A stretch of DNA of 27,989 bases from Syntrophaceae bacterium UBA2210 (GTDB lineage Bacteria > Desulfobacterota > Syntrophia > Syntrophales > UBA2210), in assembly GCA_002327865.1 (NCBI GenBank), contig DCUQ01000025.1:1288-29276 (forward strand), read 5' to 3'. A program made the position numbers and the translations under genes. The notes under the pieces were generated by a model. The model did no database searches. It worked only from the letters and a program-made list of their open reading frames with translations, and was not told where the DNA came from. This document shows positions 8,796 through 16,007 of the stretch, in pieces (within the stretch, counting starts at the first letter, position 1; each line of letters starts with the position of its first letter).

Positions 8796-9974
8796 CTACT
8801 TCTTCACCTGAGCTTCCTGGCTCAGTTTTTCCGCCATGTCTGTTTTCTCCCAGGCATAGTCATCCATAAAGAGGGTCTTGGGTATCTTCCGGTAAATATC
8901 TCCGTTGAGCAGATCGAAACGCTCTATCATTCCCTTCGGTGTGAAATCGAAGAGCTTCTCCACGATAATCGACAATTCTTCGTCCGGCATCTTCCCAGTG
9001 TTGAACGTATTGACGTAGATGGACATCGGTTTCGCGACGCCTATGGCATAGGCCAGTTGTACCGAGCACTTGGTCGCGAGGCCGGAAGCAACAATATTCT
9101 TGGCAGCATAGCGCGCTCCGAATACGGCGGAGCAGTCAACTTTTTCCGGCGATTTATTTACAACCGACCCTCCACCAGGCTGTGCTCCCGGGTATCCCCC
9201 ATAGAGCTGGCAGACGAGTTTACGCCCGGTAACCCCGGAGTCGGCCGCGCTGCAGGAATGAACAGCCTGCCATTCACCGGTGGGATTAAACAGGAATTCA
9301 GTCTTCCCGTTCACCCACTCATCCAGACAATCAAAAGCCATCTTTTTTGCCGTTTCCTCGATTTCTTCACTTTCCGCTACGTGGCGATAATCAATAGCGT
9401 TGGACATCAACACTTTGGTAACAGTTCTCGGCCTGCCGTTTTTGTCATAATCAACCGTTACCTGACCTTTGCCGTCGGGCGCAAAGATCGGATTTTCACA
9501 AGTCTCGAAGGCCCTCATCATTTTGTTGACCAGAACATAGGTAAGCGGAAGCAATTCAGGGGTCTCGTCACAGGCGAATCCGTACATGATTCCCTGGTCC
9601 CCCGCGCCTATTTCTTTATACTTTCCGAGGTCGGCACGCGTTCCTATGTTTATGTTGGGAGATTGCGGTATAATCGCGTTGAACACTCCCATCGAGTGCC
9701 CGTTCAGCCCGACCGCAGCGTCATTATAGCCCAGTGACAATACCGTCTGGCGCAAGCTCTTTTCAATATCTACATATATCCGGGTGGCAACCTCGCCGCC
9801 CACGATACAAAAACCTTTCCCCAGGAATACCTCCAACCCGCAATGGGGCATGGTATTTATATCCATTCCCATTTTCTTCTCTTCATCCAGTATCCTCGCT
9901 ATGATATTAGCCGCGATGGTATCGGCAACGATATCCGGATGCCCGATTTTTACGCCTTCAGATGTTATCTGCAC
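8796..9974 (-). CDS. metK: S-adenosylmethionine synthetase, divergent
   Basis: A 392-residue enzyme forming SAM from ATP and methionine in the cytoplasm. It keeps the ATP-binding GHPD near 11-14, GAGDQGIMYGFA, TGRK, KVD, and the long C-terminal AGARYAAKN-like and YAIGVAKP signatures. It is unusual in several normally invariant places: SEGVKIGHPDIVAD replaces the common SES-x-x-EGHPDK; the GGPxGDxG loop before TGRK reads HSCSAADSG; and GGGAFSGKDP reads GGGSVVNKSP. The lysines and TGRK arginine remain, so it is probably active. The start is the GTG at 9974: GGGAG is six bases before it and translation then begins at QITSEG as in the family. A longer frame upstream has no such support. The start lies 17 bp inside the DUF502 gene, suggesting coupling. 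No SAM riboswitch is evident upstream. Confidence 0.88.
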   Translation of the reverse strand: MQITSEGVKIGHPDIVADTIAANIIARILDEEKKMGMDINTMPHCGLEVFLGKGFCIVGGEVATRIYVDIEKSLRQTVLSLGYNDAAVGLNGHSMGVFNAIIPQSPNINIGTRADLGKYKEIGAGDQGIMYGFACDETPELLPLTYVLVNKMMRAFETCENPIFAPDGKGQVTVDYDKNGRPRTVTKVLMSNAIDYRHVAESEEIEETAKKMAFDCLDEWVNGKTEFLFNPTGEWQAVHSCSAADSGVTGRKLVCQLYGGYPGAQPGGGSVVNKSPEKVDCSAVFGARYAAKNIVASGLATKCSVQLAYAIGVAKPMSIYVNTFNTGKMPDEELSIIVEKLFDFTPKGMIERFDLLNGDIYRKIPKTLFMDDYAWEKTDMAEKLSQEAQVKK

Positions 9975-10617
9975 GCTTTTCTCCCTTTTTGATATATTGT
10001 TTTCTATCCGGAGGTGAGAGAACACCACCGGATATAATCAATGTGAACGCCTCTTCAACCGTCATATCGAGATAGATTATATCTTCCTCCGGTATTATTA
10101 TGTAGAATCCCGACGTGGGATTCGGCGTAGTGGGGACAAAGATGTTTATACACTTTTTTGATGTTTTCGATTGTATCTCTCCACGACTTTCATCTGTTAT
10201 GAACGCTATGGAATACAAACCCCTGCGAGGATATTCTATAAGGACCGCCTTTTTGAAACTTTCGCCCTTATCACCGAACATAGCCTCGAGAAGCTGCTTC
10301 AAGGCATTGTATATCCCTCTTACCAGAGGTATCTTACCGACAAGCCTTTCACCCATATGAACGGCTTTTTTACCAAGATAACTCTTGGTTATAAGGCCCG
10401 CGGTGAATATAAGTATCAACGTAATGATCACGCCGAGACCCGGTATATGATAGGGGAGTAACTGGTCGGGATGAAATTTGGCAGGTATAATTCTTACCAG
10501 TTTATTCATCATCCCTACAATGAGGTAGAGAATATAAAATGTCACTCCCACGGGAACAATCGCGATTATTCCTGTAAGAAAAATACCTTTTATGTTCTTC
10601 CGGATTTTATTCAACAT
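9958..10617 (-). CDS. DUF502 family membrane protein
   Basis: A 219-residue protein of the DUF502 family. Two transmembrane segments (about 10-37 and 54-77) flank a short loop, followed by a soluble domain with IPLVRGIYNALKQL, FVPTTPNPTSGFYIIIPEEDI and a Thr-Val-Glu-Glu segment (about 190-200) typical of the family. Its biochemical role is unknown. The ATG is weakly served (CAGG only). The 3' end overlaps the metK start by 17 bp, so it heads a DUF502-metK-ahcY operon; no functional link to SAM metabolism is known to me. Confidence 0.85.
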   Translation of the reverse strand: MLNKIRKNIKGIFLTGIIAIVPVGVTFYILYLIVGMMNKLVRIIPAKFHPDQLLPYHIPGLGVIITLILIFTAGLITKSYLGKKAVHMGERLVGKIPLVRGIYNALKQLLEAMFGDKGESFKKAVLIEYPRRGLYSIAFITDESRGEIQSKTSKKCINIFVPTTPNPTSGFYIIIPEEDIIYLDMTVEEAFTLIISGGVLSPPDRKQYIKKGEKRADNI

Positions 10618-10655
10618 CCTGATGCACGCTTATCCTTTTAGAATAAGAAGGTGAG

Positions 10656-10684
10656 GATATATCAGAAAGCGATTTCTACCGCAA
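10656..10684 (-). promoter_or_regulatory. candidate sigma-70 promoter for DUF502-metK-ahcY
   Basis: On the minus strand TTGCGG (10684-10679), 17 bases, TATATC (10661-10656), about 40 bp before the DUF502 start. Consensus match only. Confidence 0.4.
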
Positions 10685-10754
10685 TGACGAAACAGTAAAA
10701 GTGTATGGAAGACCAGTCCGGAAATTCCGGATTGAAAAAATTATTATAAAACCG

Positions 10755-11108
10755 TCATCTTTTCTTAACCCCGTTTTTATCATCGACTAATATGCATTTC
10801 GGCTTCCAGCCCCGTGCCGAATCCTCGTCGACCAGGACATAGCTCGCGATAATAATGATGTCCCCTTTCGAGGCCTTTCTCGCCGCAGCTCCGTTCAGAC
10901 ACATAACGCCTGATCCTCTGGCACCTTTTATCGTATAGGTGGAAAATCTCTCCCCATTGGACACATTGTATATATCGACCTTTTCATAAGGAAACAGATC
11001 CGCCGCATCCATGAGATCTTCATCGATAGTTATGCTGCCCTCGTAGCTTAGATCCGCATCGGTAACAACTGCCCTGTGAAGTTTTGATTTCAGCATTGTT
11101 CTTTGCAT
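10755..11108 (-). CDS. panD: aspartate 1-decarboxylase precursor
   Basis: A 117-residue pyruvoyl enzyme making beta-alanine from L-aspartate for pantothenate synthesis. The N-terminal block M-Q-R-T-M-L-K-S-K-L-H-R and the self-cleavage site Gly24-Ser25 (YEGSITID) are in the canonical positions; cleavage there yields the pyruvoyl group. The NGAAAR motif needed for processing is present near 72-77. The last residues include a short basic tail. AGGTGA is five bases before the ATG at 11108. It follows panC by only 11 bp and is surely co-transcribed with it. A PanZ/PanM maturation factor is not seen nearby, and is not expected outside gamma-proteobacteria. Confidence 0.95.
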   Translation of the reverse strand: MQRTMLKSKLHRAVVTDADLSYEGSITIDEDLMDAADLFPYEKVDIYNVSNGERFSTYTIKGARGSGVMCLNGAAARKASKGDIIIIASYVLVDEDSARGWKPKCILVDDKNGVKKR

Positions 11109-11119
11109 TTTTCACCTGC

Positions 11120-11971
11120 CTATATGTCTTCTCCAAACACGCGGTTATCTATAAGCCTGGGAACACCAACCCAGACAGCCAGAGCCAGCACGGATTTTCT
11201 TTCGAGAAACGTAACATCCTTCATGGTCTCTACATCACATATTTTTACATAATCGATCCTGGTGCCGGGATGTTTTTCAATAAAACCCTTTACCGCTTTT
11301 ATTATTACGGCAGCATCCCGCTCTCCCTGAGCATAGAAACTTTCGGCAAGTTTGAACGAACGGCTCAGACTCAAAGCTGATTCTCTTTCATTTTCCTGCA
11401 AATACGCATTTCTGGAACTCATGGCAAGACCGTCAGGTTCTCTGACAGTGGGCATTCCTACAACTTCGATATCCATGTTAAGATCGGCAATCATCCTTTT
11501 TATCACTACAAGCTGCTGAAAATCTTTCCTTCCGAATATAGTGACGTGAGGCTTGACTATATTAAACAGCTTGGCACAGACTGTCGCAACCCCCCTGAAA
11601 TGGCCGGGTCTCGTCAGGCCGCATAGATTGTCCGTTACCGTTTCAACGTTTACATAAGTCTGGTAATTGTCGGGATACATCTCAGAATTCGACGGATAAA
11701 AGATAACATCCACCCCGACTTCCCTGGAAAGTTTCTCATCCCTTTCAAAATCTCTGGGGTATCTGTCCAGATCTTCACCCGGGCCAAACTGTGTGGGATT
11801 TACATATATACTGGTTACCAGACAATCCGACCTTCTTCTTCCTTCTTCCATCAATCGCAGATGCCCGTCATGAAGGTAACCCATGGTTGGAACAAACGCG
11901 ATCCTTTTCCCACGCGACCTGAGAGATTCTGAAAAACACTGCATTTCTCTCACTGTTTTGATAACTTCCAT
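11120..11971 (-). CDS. panC: pantothenate synthetase
   Basis: A 283-residue pantoate-beta-alanine ligase, which condenses pantoate and beta-alanine with ATP to AMP through a pantoyl adenylate. Motifs in order: FVPTMGYLHDGHL (HIGH-like nucleotide-binding loop), SIYVNPTQFGPGEDLDRYPR, LCGLTRPGHFRGV, FGRKDFQQ and MSSRNAYL (KMSKS-like). The length is typical. The ATG at 11971 (MEVIKTVREMQ) fits family N-termini; an upstream in-frame TTG is less likely. It is followed by panD with an 11-bp gap. Its leader contains an intrinsic terminator ending 16 bp before the start codon, so expression is probably controlled by premature termination. panB is not in the window. Confidence 0.95.
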   Translation of the reverse strand: MEVIKTVREMQCFSESLRSRGKRIAFVPTMGYLHDGHLRLMEEGRRRSDCLVTSIYVNPTQFGPGEDLDRYPRDFERDEKLSREVGVDVIFYPSNSEMYPDNYQTYVNVETVTDNLCGLTRPGHFRGVATVCAKLFNIVKPHVTIFGRKDFQQLVVIKRMIADLNMDIEVVGMPTVREPDGLAMSSRNAYLQENERESALSLSRSFKLAESFYAQGERDAAVIIKAVKGFIEKHPGTRIDYVKICDVETMKDVTFLERKSVLALAVWVGVPRLIDNRVFGEDI

Positions 11972-11987
11972 CAGACGACCACTCCAC

Positions 11988-12020
11988 AAAAAAGCCTCTC
12001 CGTTCTGAAACGGGAGGCTT
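11988..12020 (-). terminator. intrinsic terminator in the panC leader
   Basis: On the minus strand AAGCCTC (12020-12014) and CCGTT (12013-12009) pair with AACGG (12004-12000) and GAGGCTT (11998-11992) around a four-base loop, with one bulged A, followed by a run of six T overlapping the stem base. It lies between the probable promoter and the panC ribosome binding site, where a simple end-of-gene terminator would have no gene to serve. This supports regulated termination. Confidence 0.8.
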
Positions 12021-12116
12021 GTAAATCATAAACCATAATGCTTCTGGTCCTCTTCCGTCTCAGTCCATCAATGGATCCAAGCGGATCGTGTGCTTCCTAC
12101 CAGAATAATCCTCCCG
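12011..12116 (-). promoter_or_regulatory. candidate cis-regulatory leader RNA (riboswitch-like) of panCD
   Basis: On the minus strand CGGGAGG (12116-12110) is fully complementary to CCTCCCG (12017-12011), which is also the 5' arm of the terminator; the two folds exclude each other. Inside this closing stem TTCTGGT (12105-12099) pairs with ACCAGAA (12048-12042), and GATCC-GCTT-GGATC (12087-12074) forms a small hairpin. The remaining loop segments are purine-rich. This is the architecture of an aptamer with an antiterminator/terminator switch. The known pan RNA motif lies upstream of panB/C/D genes and includes deltaproteobacteria, but I cannot confirm its conserved bases here. A weak promoter possibility (TTTCTA, 17 bases, CATAAA) would start transcription near 12123. 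Confidence 0.6.
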
Positions 12117-12279
12117 AAGTCAAGAACTTTATGCATGACAGACAGGAGATTAGAAAAATGTAAAAGGCGTACTTCGATAATACTTGCAATTTTATTTCAG
12201 ATGGTTTAGAAAGAAAAATTTATTAGGATAATGATATATTACGATTTATATGTTTCAGGTAAGTTGAACGTTCGTAGGC

Positions 12280-12307
12280 TTGACAAACCGGCAGCAGGAA
12301 TTAACAT
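12280..12307 (+). promoter_or_regulatory. sigma-70 promoter of the sigma-4-like gene
   Basis: TTGACA (12280-12285), a 16-base spacer and TAACAT (12302-12307). The perfect -35 and good -10 give one of the better promoter matches in the window. Transcription would start near 12314, leaving a leader of about 48 nucleotides ending in a GAGGGG ribosome binding site. Confidence 0.6.
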
Positions 12308-12361
12308 ACTCACCGAAGTCATCTTTTTACAAAAACCTCAATTCCGAGAGGGGAAACAATA

Positions 12362-12637
12362 ATGGCTAATGTTTATATATGCAAGAAAACGCAAGAGTTC
12401 ATCACAAAACCCTGTACCGATAAAATATGCGAATGGTGGTTGAAAAACGATACGTTCTGCAACTGCACATGGGTCGCTTGCAACTACGGACCGTTTACAC
12501 TTGAGGAAGTAGGTGAAATGATGGGCGTTACTAGAGAAAGGATCCGGCAGATAGAAGCAAAGGCCCTCAAAAAACTGCAGCACAAGAAAAGAAAAGACCA
12601 GTTGATCGACTTTGCAACAATGCACAATCTCGAGTAA
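12362..12637 (+). CDS. stand-alone sigma-70 region 4 protein with cysteine-rich N-terminus
   Basis: A 91-residue protein. Residues 43-78 are a sigma-70 region 4.2 helix-turn-helix ([27 protein letters not shown]), nearly identical to the -35-recognising helix of primary sigma factors. Regions 1 to 3 are absent and there is no core-binding region 2, so it is not a complete sigma factor. Residues 1-42 contain six cysteines (7, 18, 23, 33, 35, 40) and four aromatic Trp/Tyr positions, suggesting metal or redox binding. Similar short sigma-4-like proteins exist, to my knowledge, in deltaproteobacteria, with unknown function. GAGGGG lies about nine bases before the ATG. The gene stands alone, divergent from panCD and ended by a strong bidirectional terminator. 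It could be a DNA-binding regulator, a sigma appropriator or an anti-sigma-like partner. Confidence 0.85.
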   Translation: MANVYICKKTQEFITKPCTDKICEWWLKNDTFCNCTWVACNYGPFTLEEVGEMMGVTRERIRQIEAKALKKLQHKKRKDQLIDFATMHNLE

Positions 12638-12786
12638 AACCCGACAACTTTCTTCCTGAATCCGACAAACAGTCACAAACTATCGTGGAAGAGGGTTAGG
12701 GGTTCCCCAAAATAAACATTTCCCTTACTATTCCAGACATAGACGAGATATGTAAGACAACAGATTTTTCTGTCGGAGAAATAAAT

Positions 12787-12822
12787 AAAAACTCCCCGCA
12801 ATGAATTGCGGGGAGTTTTTAT
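12787..12822. terminator. bidirectional intrinsic terminator
   Basis: AAAAACTCCCCGCAA pairs perfectly with TTGCGGGGAGTTTTT around a TGAA loop, with A and T tracts on both flanks. It therefore serves both the plus-strand sigma-4-like gene (150 bp upstream) and the minus-strand ihfB end (95 bp away). Confidence 0.93.
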
Positions 12823-12914
12823 TCAGTCTGCAGTAAGATCTTCCCGTATGTTGACTGCCCGGATACGCGAATTCATATGTAGCTGATACTACTTTATGTT
12901 TCGTATGAATCCGG

Positions 12915-13193
12915 TTAGCGATTAATCCTTTCCTGTAATTCCTTACCTGTCTTGAAGAATGCAATATTTCTTCCGGGGATATAAACCGCTTCCCCTGTCC
13001 GGGGATTTCTTCCGATACTGGATACTCTTTTTGTGATACCAAAGACCCCGAAATTCCTTATCTCTATCTTTTCATCACGGGCAAGCGCCTTTCCCATGCC
13101 TCTAAAGATAACATCCACAACAACACCGATATCCTTTACAGGGAAATCAGGAAACATGCTCTGTAACTTTTTGACCAGATCCCTTTTTGTCAT
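12915..13193 (-). CDS. ihfB: integration host factor beta-type HU/IHF protein
   Basis: A 92-residue DNA-bending protein of the HU/IHF family. The N-terminal helices begin MTKRDLVKKL; the beta-arm region contains IEIRNFGVF and RIGRNPRTGE-like sequence (SIGRNPRTGEAVYIPGR), followed by the C-terminal FKTGKELQERIN. The N-terminus and the tail resemble IHF-beta more than HU. In deltaproteobacteria ihfB commonly follows sppA and rpsA, exactly the order here. The start at 13193 lies one base after the sppA stop, so translation is coupled; a frame extending upstream into sppA is not needed. It ends before the bidirectional terminator. Confidence 0.88.
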   Translation of the reverse strand: MTKRDLVKKLQSMFPDFPVKDIGVVVDVIFRGMGKALARDEKIEIRNFGVFGITKRVSSIGRNPRTGEAVYIPGRNIAFFKTGKELQERINR

Positions 13194-13194
13194 G

Positions 13195-14088
13195 CTAAAT
13201 CCCGCCAGGCAGTTTATAGAGATAACAGACATCCGTATCGTTTCCCCTGAATTCTTCCGAGATGGCTGTTATCATCTCACTCGTAAGATACCTGAGAAAA
13301 CTTTTCCGCTTTTTCTCGGGATAAACAACTTCCGGCTCGTCTTTTATTCCTGCAAGCCCTGATGCAACGTCGATCGCGTATTCCATATTGCCGAGCTCAT
13401 CGACGAGTCCCAGTGTAAGCGCCTGCCGGCCGGTAAATATTCTGGCATCGGCAATATTCTCCATTTTCTCCTTTGGAATATTCCTGTGTAATACTACTAC
13501 CTCGACAAACTGGTCATGTATATCATCTATTACAACCTGGATAAGTTTTCTTTCGTCGGCTGTCATATCACGTACCGGCGATCCTACATCCTTGTACCTG
13601 CCCGCTTTGATAACGTTGGTTTTCAAGCCTATCTTTTTGAGCAGGTCGTCTATTTGAGAGAACTGTATTACAACACCGATGCTTCCGGTTATCGTTCCGG
13701 GGTTGGCGATTATTCTGTCGGCGGCACATGCCACATAATATCCGCCGGACGCCGCAATAGATCCCATCGAGACAATCACTTTTTTGGATTGCTTCAGGCG
13801 CAGGATCTTATCGAATATCTCCTGCGCCGGGCCTACCGCACCGCCTGGCGAATCCACACGCAGAATCACCGCCTTGACTTTGTCGTCTTTCTCATATTTA
13901 TCCAGTTGTTCGATTATATCCTTTGAGTTGCGAAGAACGCCCTCTATAGTAACGACACCGATTTTATCCTTGGAAGAGAAGCTCGCGCTCTTTCTTTCGA
14001 ACGGGATAACGGCACGAAGGATGAGAAAACAAAACACCCCGATAACGACAAGGAGCAGAAAACCGAAGACCACGGGATGTTTTTTCAT
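13195..14088 (-). CDS. sppA: signal peptide peptidase SppA
   Basis: A 297-residue membrane-anchored serine protease of the short SppA type (peptidase family S49), which degrades signal peptides left in the membrane after secretion. One N-terminal transmembrane anchor (about 6-28) is followed by a ClpP-like domain. The catalytic Ser114 lies in GSIAASGGYYVA and the general base Lys166 in GRYKDVGSP; the 52-residue separation equals that of Bacillus SppA. VDSPGG near 79-83 and TGSIG near 134-138 are also conserved. AAGGA lies just before the ATG. It is 38 bp behind rpsA and one base ahead of ihfB. Confidence 0.93.
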   Translation of the reverse strand: MKKHPVVFGFLLLVVIGVFCFLILRAVIPFERKSASFSSKDKIGVVTIEGVLRNSKDIIEQLDKYEKDDKVKAVILRVDSPGGAVGPAQEIFDKILRLKQSKKVIVSMGSIAASGGYYVACAADRIIANPGTITGSIGVVIQFSQIDDLLKKIGLKTNVIKAGRYKDVGSPVRDMTADERKLIQVVIDDIHDQFVEVVVLHRNIPKEKMENIADARIFTGRQALTLGLVDELGNMEYAIDVASGLAGIKDEPEVVYPEKKRKSFLRYLTSEMITAISEEFRGNDTDVCYLYKLPGGI

Positions 14089-14126
14089 TATCCTTCTCTC
14101 AAGAGAGATAATTGTTCGCGGACATA

Positions 14127-15860
14127 CTAGAGTTTTATGCCTGAGAGTATGTCACCCAGGTTGGAAACAACCTTTTCGTTATTATTTATATACAACTTCT
14201 TGGACGGTTCGGGCGGATTCTTTTCCGAGTCCTTGATGCTTAGACCTATTTTCTGATTGGCAACATCAACATTCTTCACGGCAGCGGACACGACGTCTCC
14301 GACGGAATATATATCCTTGGCAGACTTAATTCTCTCACGGCTTATCTCGGATATATGAACCAGCCCTTCTATACCCTCTTCTATTTCGACAAAGATGCCA
14401 AAGTCGGTAACATTTGTTATCTTGCCCGTAATAATAGACCCGGGAATATATTTGGAGGCAATATCTTCCCACGGGTTGGTCGCAAGCTGTTTGATGCCGA
14501 GAGAAAATTTCTCCGCTTCCACATCAATTCCCAGAACAACCGCTTCGATTTTCTGACCTTTCTTATAGAACTCAGACGGATGCTTTATCCGCTTCTTCCA
14601 TGAGATATCGGATACATGGACCAATCCGTCGATGTCGTCTTCGATCCCAACAAAGATACCGAAATCGGTAATGTTTCTTATTTCGCTCTCTATGACGGTT
14701 CCTTCCGGATATTTTTCCTTCAGCTCCATCCACGGATTAGGCATTGTCTGCTTGAGACCGAGCGATATCCTCCGGTTATCGGGGCTCACATCCAGCACCA
14801 TTACGTTTATAACATCGCCAAGGGACAGCACTTTGGATGGATGCCGTATCTTCTTGGTCCAGAACATTTCAGAAACATGAACGAGTCCTTCGACTCCCGG
14901 TTCGATTTCGACAAACACCCCGTAATCCATGATACTGATAACTTTTCCTTCGATTATGGAGCCAACAGGATATTTTTCTGTAATGGAATTCCAGGGGTTT
15001 TCAGTAAGTTGTCTTAGGCCCAACGAAACTCTTTCCTTCTCCCTGTCGAAGCTGAGCACTTTAACCGTAATCTTGTCATCCCGTGAAAAACTTTCCGAAG
15101 GATGCCGTATTCTCCCCCACGACATATCGGTGATGTGCAATAATCCGTCTATGCCTCCCAGATCAATGAACAGACCGTAATCGGTTACATTCTTTACAAC
15201 ACCCTCTACGATCTTGCCCTCTTCGATGGTCTCAAGAGTTTTCTTCTTCTTTTCTTCTCTTTCTACTTCCAGTATTGCTTTTCTGGACAAGACAACATTA
15301 CTTCTCTTCTTGTCATACTTCAGAATCTGAAAATCCATCGTCTGCCCGACATATCTGTCAAGATCTTTCACCGGGTGCGTGCTGACCTGAGAGCCGGGAA
15401 GAAAAGCTGGAAATCCGATATCGACTGAGAGACCGCCTTTTACTCTTTCCACAATCTTGCCCGAAATTGTGCCTTTTTCCTCGTATATCGCTACGACGTC
15501 ATCCCACATCTTTATGCGGGCGGCTTTTTCCTTGGAGAGAATCAATTCGGCATCTTTTCTTCGATCTACAAGAACTTCGATGTCATCCCCGACAGCAATC
15601 GTTACATTGCCGTCACAGTCTGTCACTTCATTAAGATAAAGACGACCTTCCGTCTTGTAACCGACATCGACCATTGCCGCGTCGTCATTTATCTGAACAA
15701 TTTTCCCCATTACAATTTTACCGATAGCGACATCTTGCAGACTCTGCTCATAGAGTTCCACAAAACTCATATCGTCTTCTTCCTTCTGTAACGTGCCCTC
15801 CTTCATGTCTTCCATTATTTTTTCTTCTGGTTCAGTTGTTAAGTTACCCTTGTTAACCAT
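14127..15860 (-). CDS. rpsA: 30S ribosomal protein S1
   Basis: A 577-residue protein with six S1 (OB-fold) repeats at about 45-112, 128-196, 215-283, 300-370, 387-457 and 474-543, the standard count for proteobacterial S1. S1 binds mRNA leaders and helps load them on the 30S subunit. Repeats 3 to 6 show the canonical pattern of Gly-Lys/Val...ITDFGIFV...GLVH-S-S...HPS...VxVLxxD...RISLG. The first 35 residues form an acidic, Lys/Glu-rich extension that is a little longer than usual; a later ATG at residue 16 or 31 is possible, but GGGG nine bases before 15860 supports this start. No cmk gene precedes it, unlike in many proteobacteria; sppA and ihfB follow. Confidence 0.95.
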   Translation of the reverse strand: MVNKGNLTTEPEEKIMEDMKEGTLQKEEDDMSFVELYEQSLQDVAIGKIVMGKIVQINDDAAMVDVGYKTEGRLYLNEVTDCDGNVTIAVGDDIEVLVDRRKDAELILSKEKAARIKMWDDVVAIYEEKGTISGKIVERVKGGLSVDIGFPAFLPGSQVSTHPVKDLDRYVGQTMDFQILKYDKKRSNVVLSRKAILEVEREEKKKKTLETIEEGKIVEGVVKNVTDYGLFIDLGGIDGLLHITDMSWGRIRHPSESFSRDDKITVKVLSFDREKERVSLGLRQLTENPWNSITEKYPVGSIIEGKVISIMDYGVFVEIEPGVEGLVHVSEMFWTKKIRHPSKVLSLGDVINVMVLDVSPDNRRISLGLKQTMPNPWMELKEKYPEGTVIESEIRNITDFGIFVGIEDDIDGLVHVSDISWKKRIKHPSEFYKKGQKIEAVVLGIDVEAEKFSLGIKQLATNPWEDIASKYIPGSIITGKITNVTDFGIFVEIEEGIEGLVHISEISRERIKSAKDIYSVGDVVSAAVKNVDVANQKIGLSIKDSEKNPPEPSKKLYINNNEKVVSNLGDILSGIKL

Positions 15861-15907
15861 TAATAAATACCCCCTGGCGTTATTCTAAAATTACACTTAT
15901 CTTTGCT

Positions 15908-15936
15908 TCTCTAACATACCGAAAATAAAATATCAA
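15908..15936 (-). promoter_or_regulatory. tentative promoter for rpsA-sppA-ihfB
   Basis: Minus strand TTGATA (15936-15931), 17 bases, TAGAGA (15913-15908), about 50 bp before the rpsA start. The -10 match is poor. Confidence 0.25.
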
Positions 15937-16007
15937 GCTCGGTTATGCATTCACGGCTATAAAGGTCGAGCAGGCGGACTAGCTTTATTGAAAGGTCGTT
16001 GGCAATC

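Larger units (their letters stand above)
11972..12361. other. divergent regulatory region between panC and the sigma-4-like gene
   Basis: About 390 bp without an evident protein gene. The panC side holds the structured leader and terminator listed separately. The middle (about 12125-12270) is AT-rich and shows nothing I can name. The right side carries the promoter of the sigma-4-like gene. Confidence 0.6.

Noticed and set aside
10717..10731. TCCGGAA-A-TTCCGGA palindrome after panD
   Set aside because: One-base loop and no T tract on the minus strand, so not a terminator; possibly a regulator site, but nothing else supports it.
10618..10754. Search for a SAM or SAH riboswitch before the DUF502-metK-ahcY operon
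   Set aside because: The short leader shows neither the conserved cores nor a terminator or sequestering hairpin.
12054..12063. CTGAGA in the panC leader, reminiscent of the TPP riboswitch core
   Set aside because: The other TPP-box elements (the ACCUGA and GGNUAAUNC-like segments) are absent and the downstream genes are not thiamin genes.
12696..12706. AGGGGTTCCCC palindrome after the sigma-4-like gene
   Set aside because: Too short a loop and no T tract; the strong terminator at 12787-12822 explains transcript ending.
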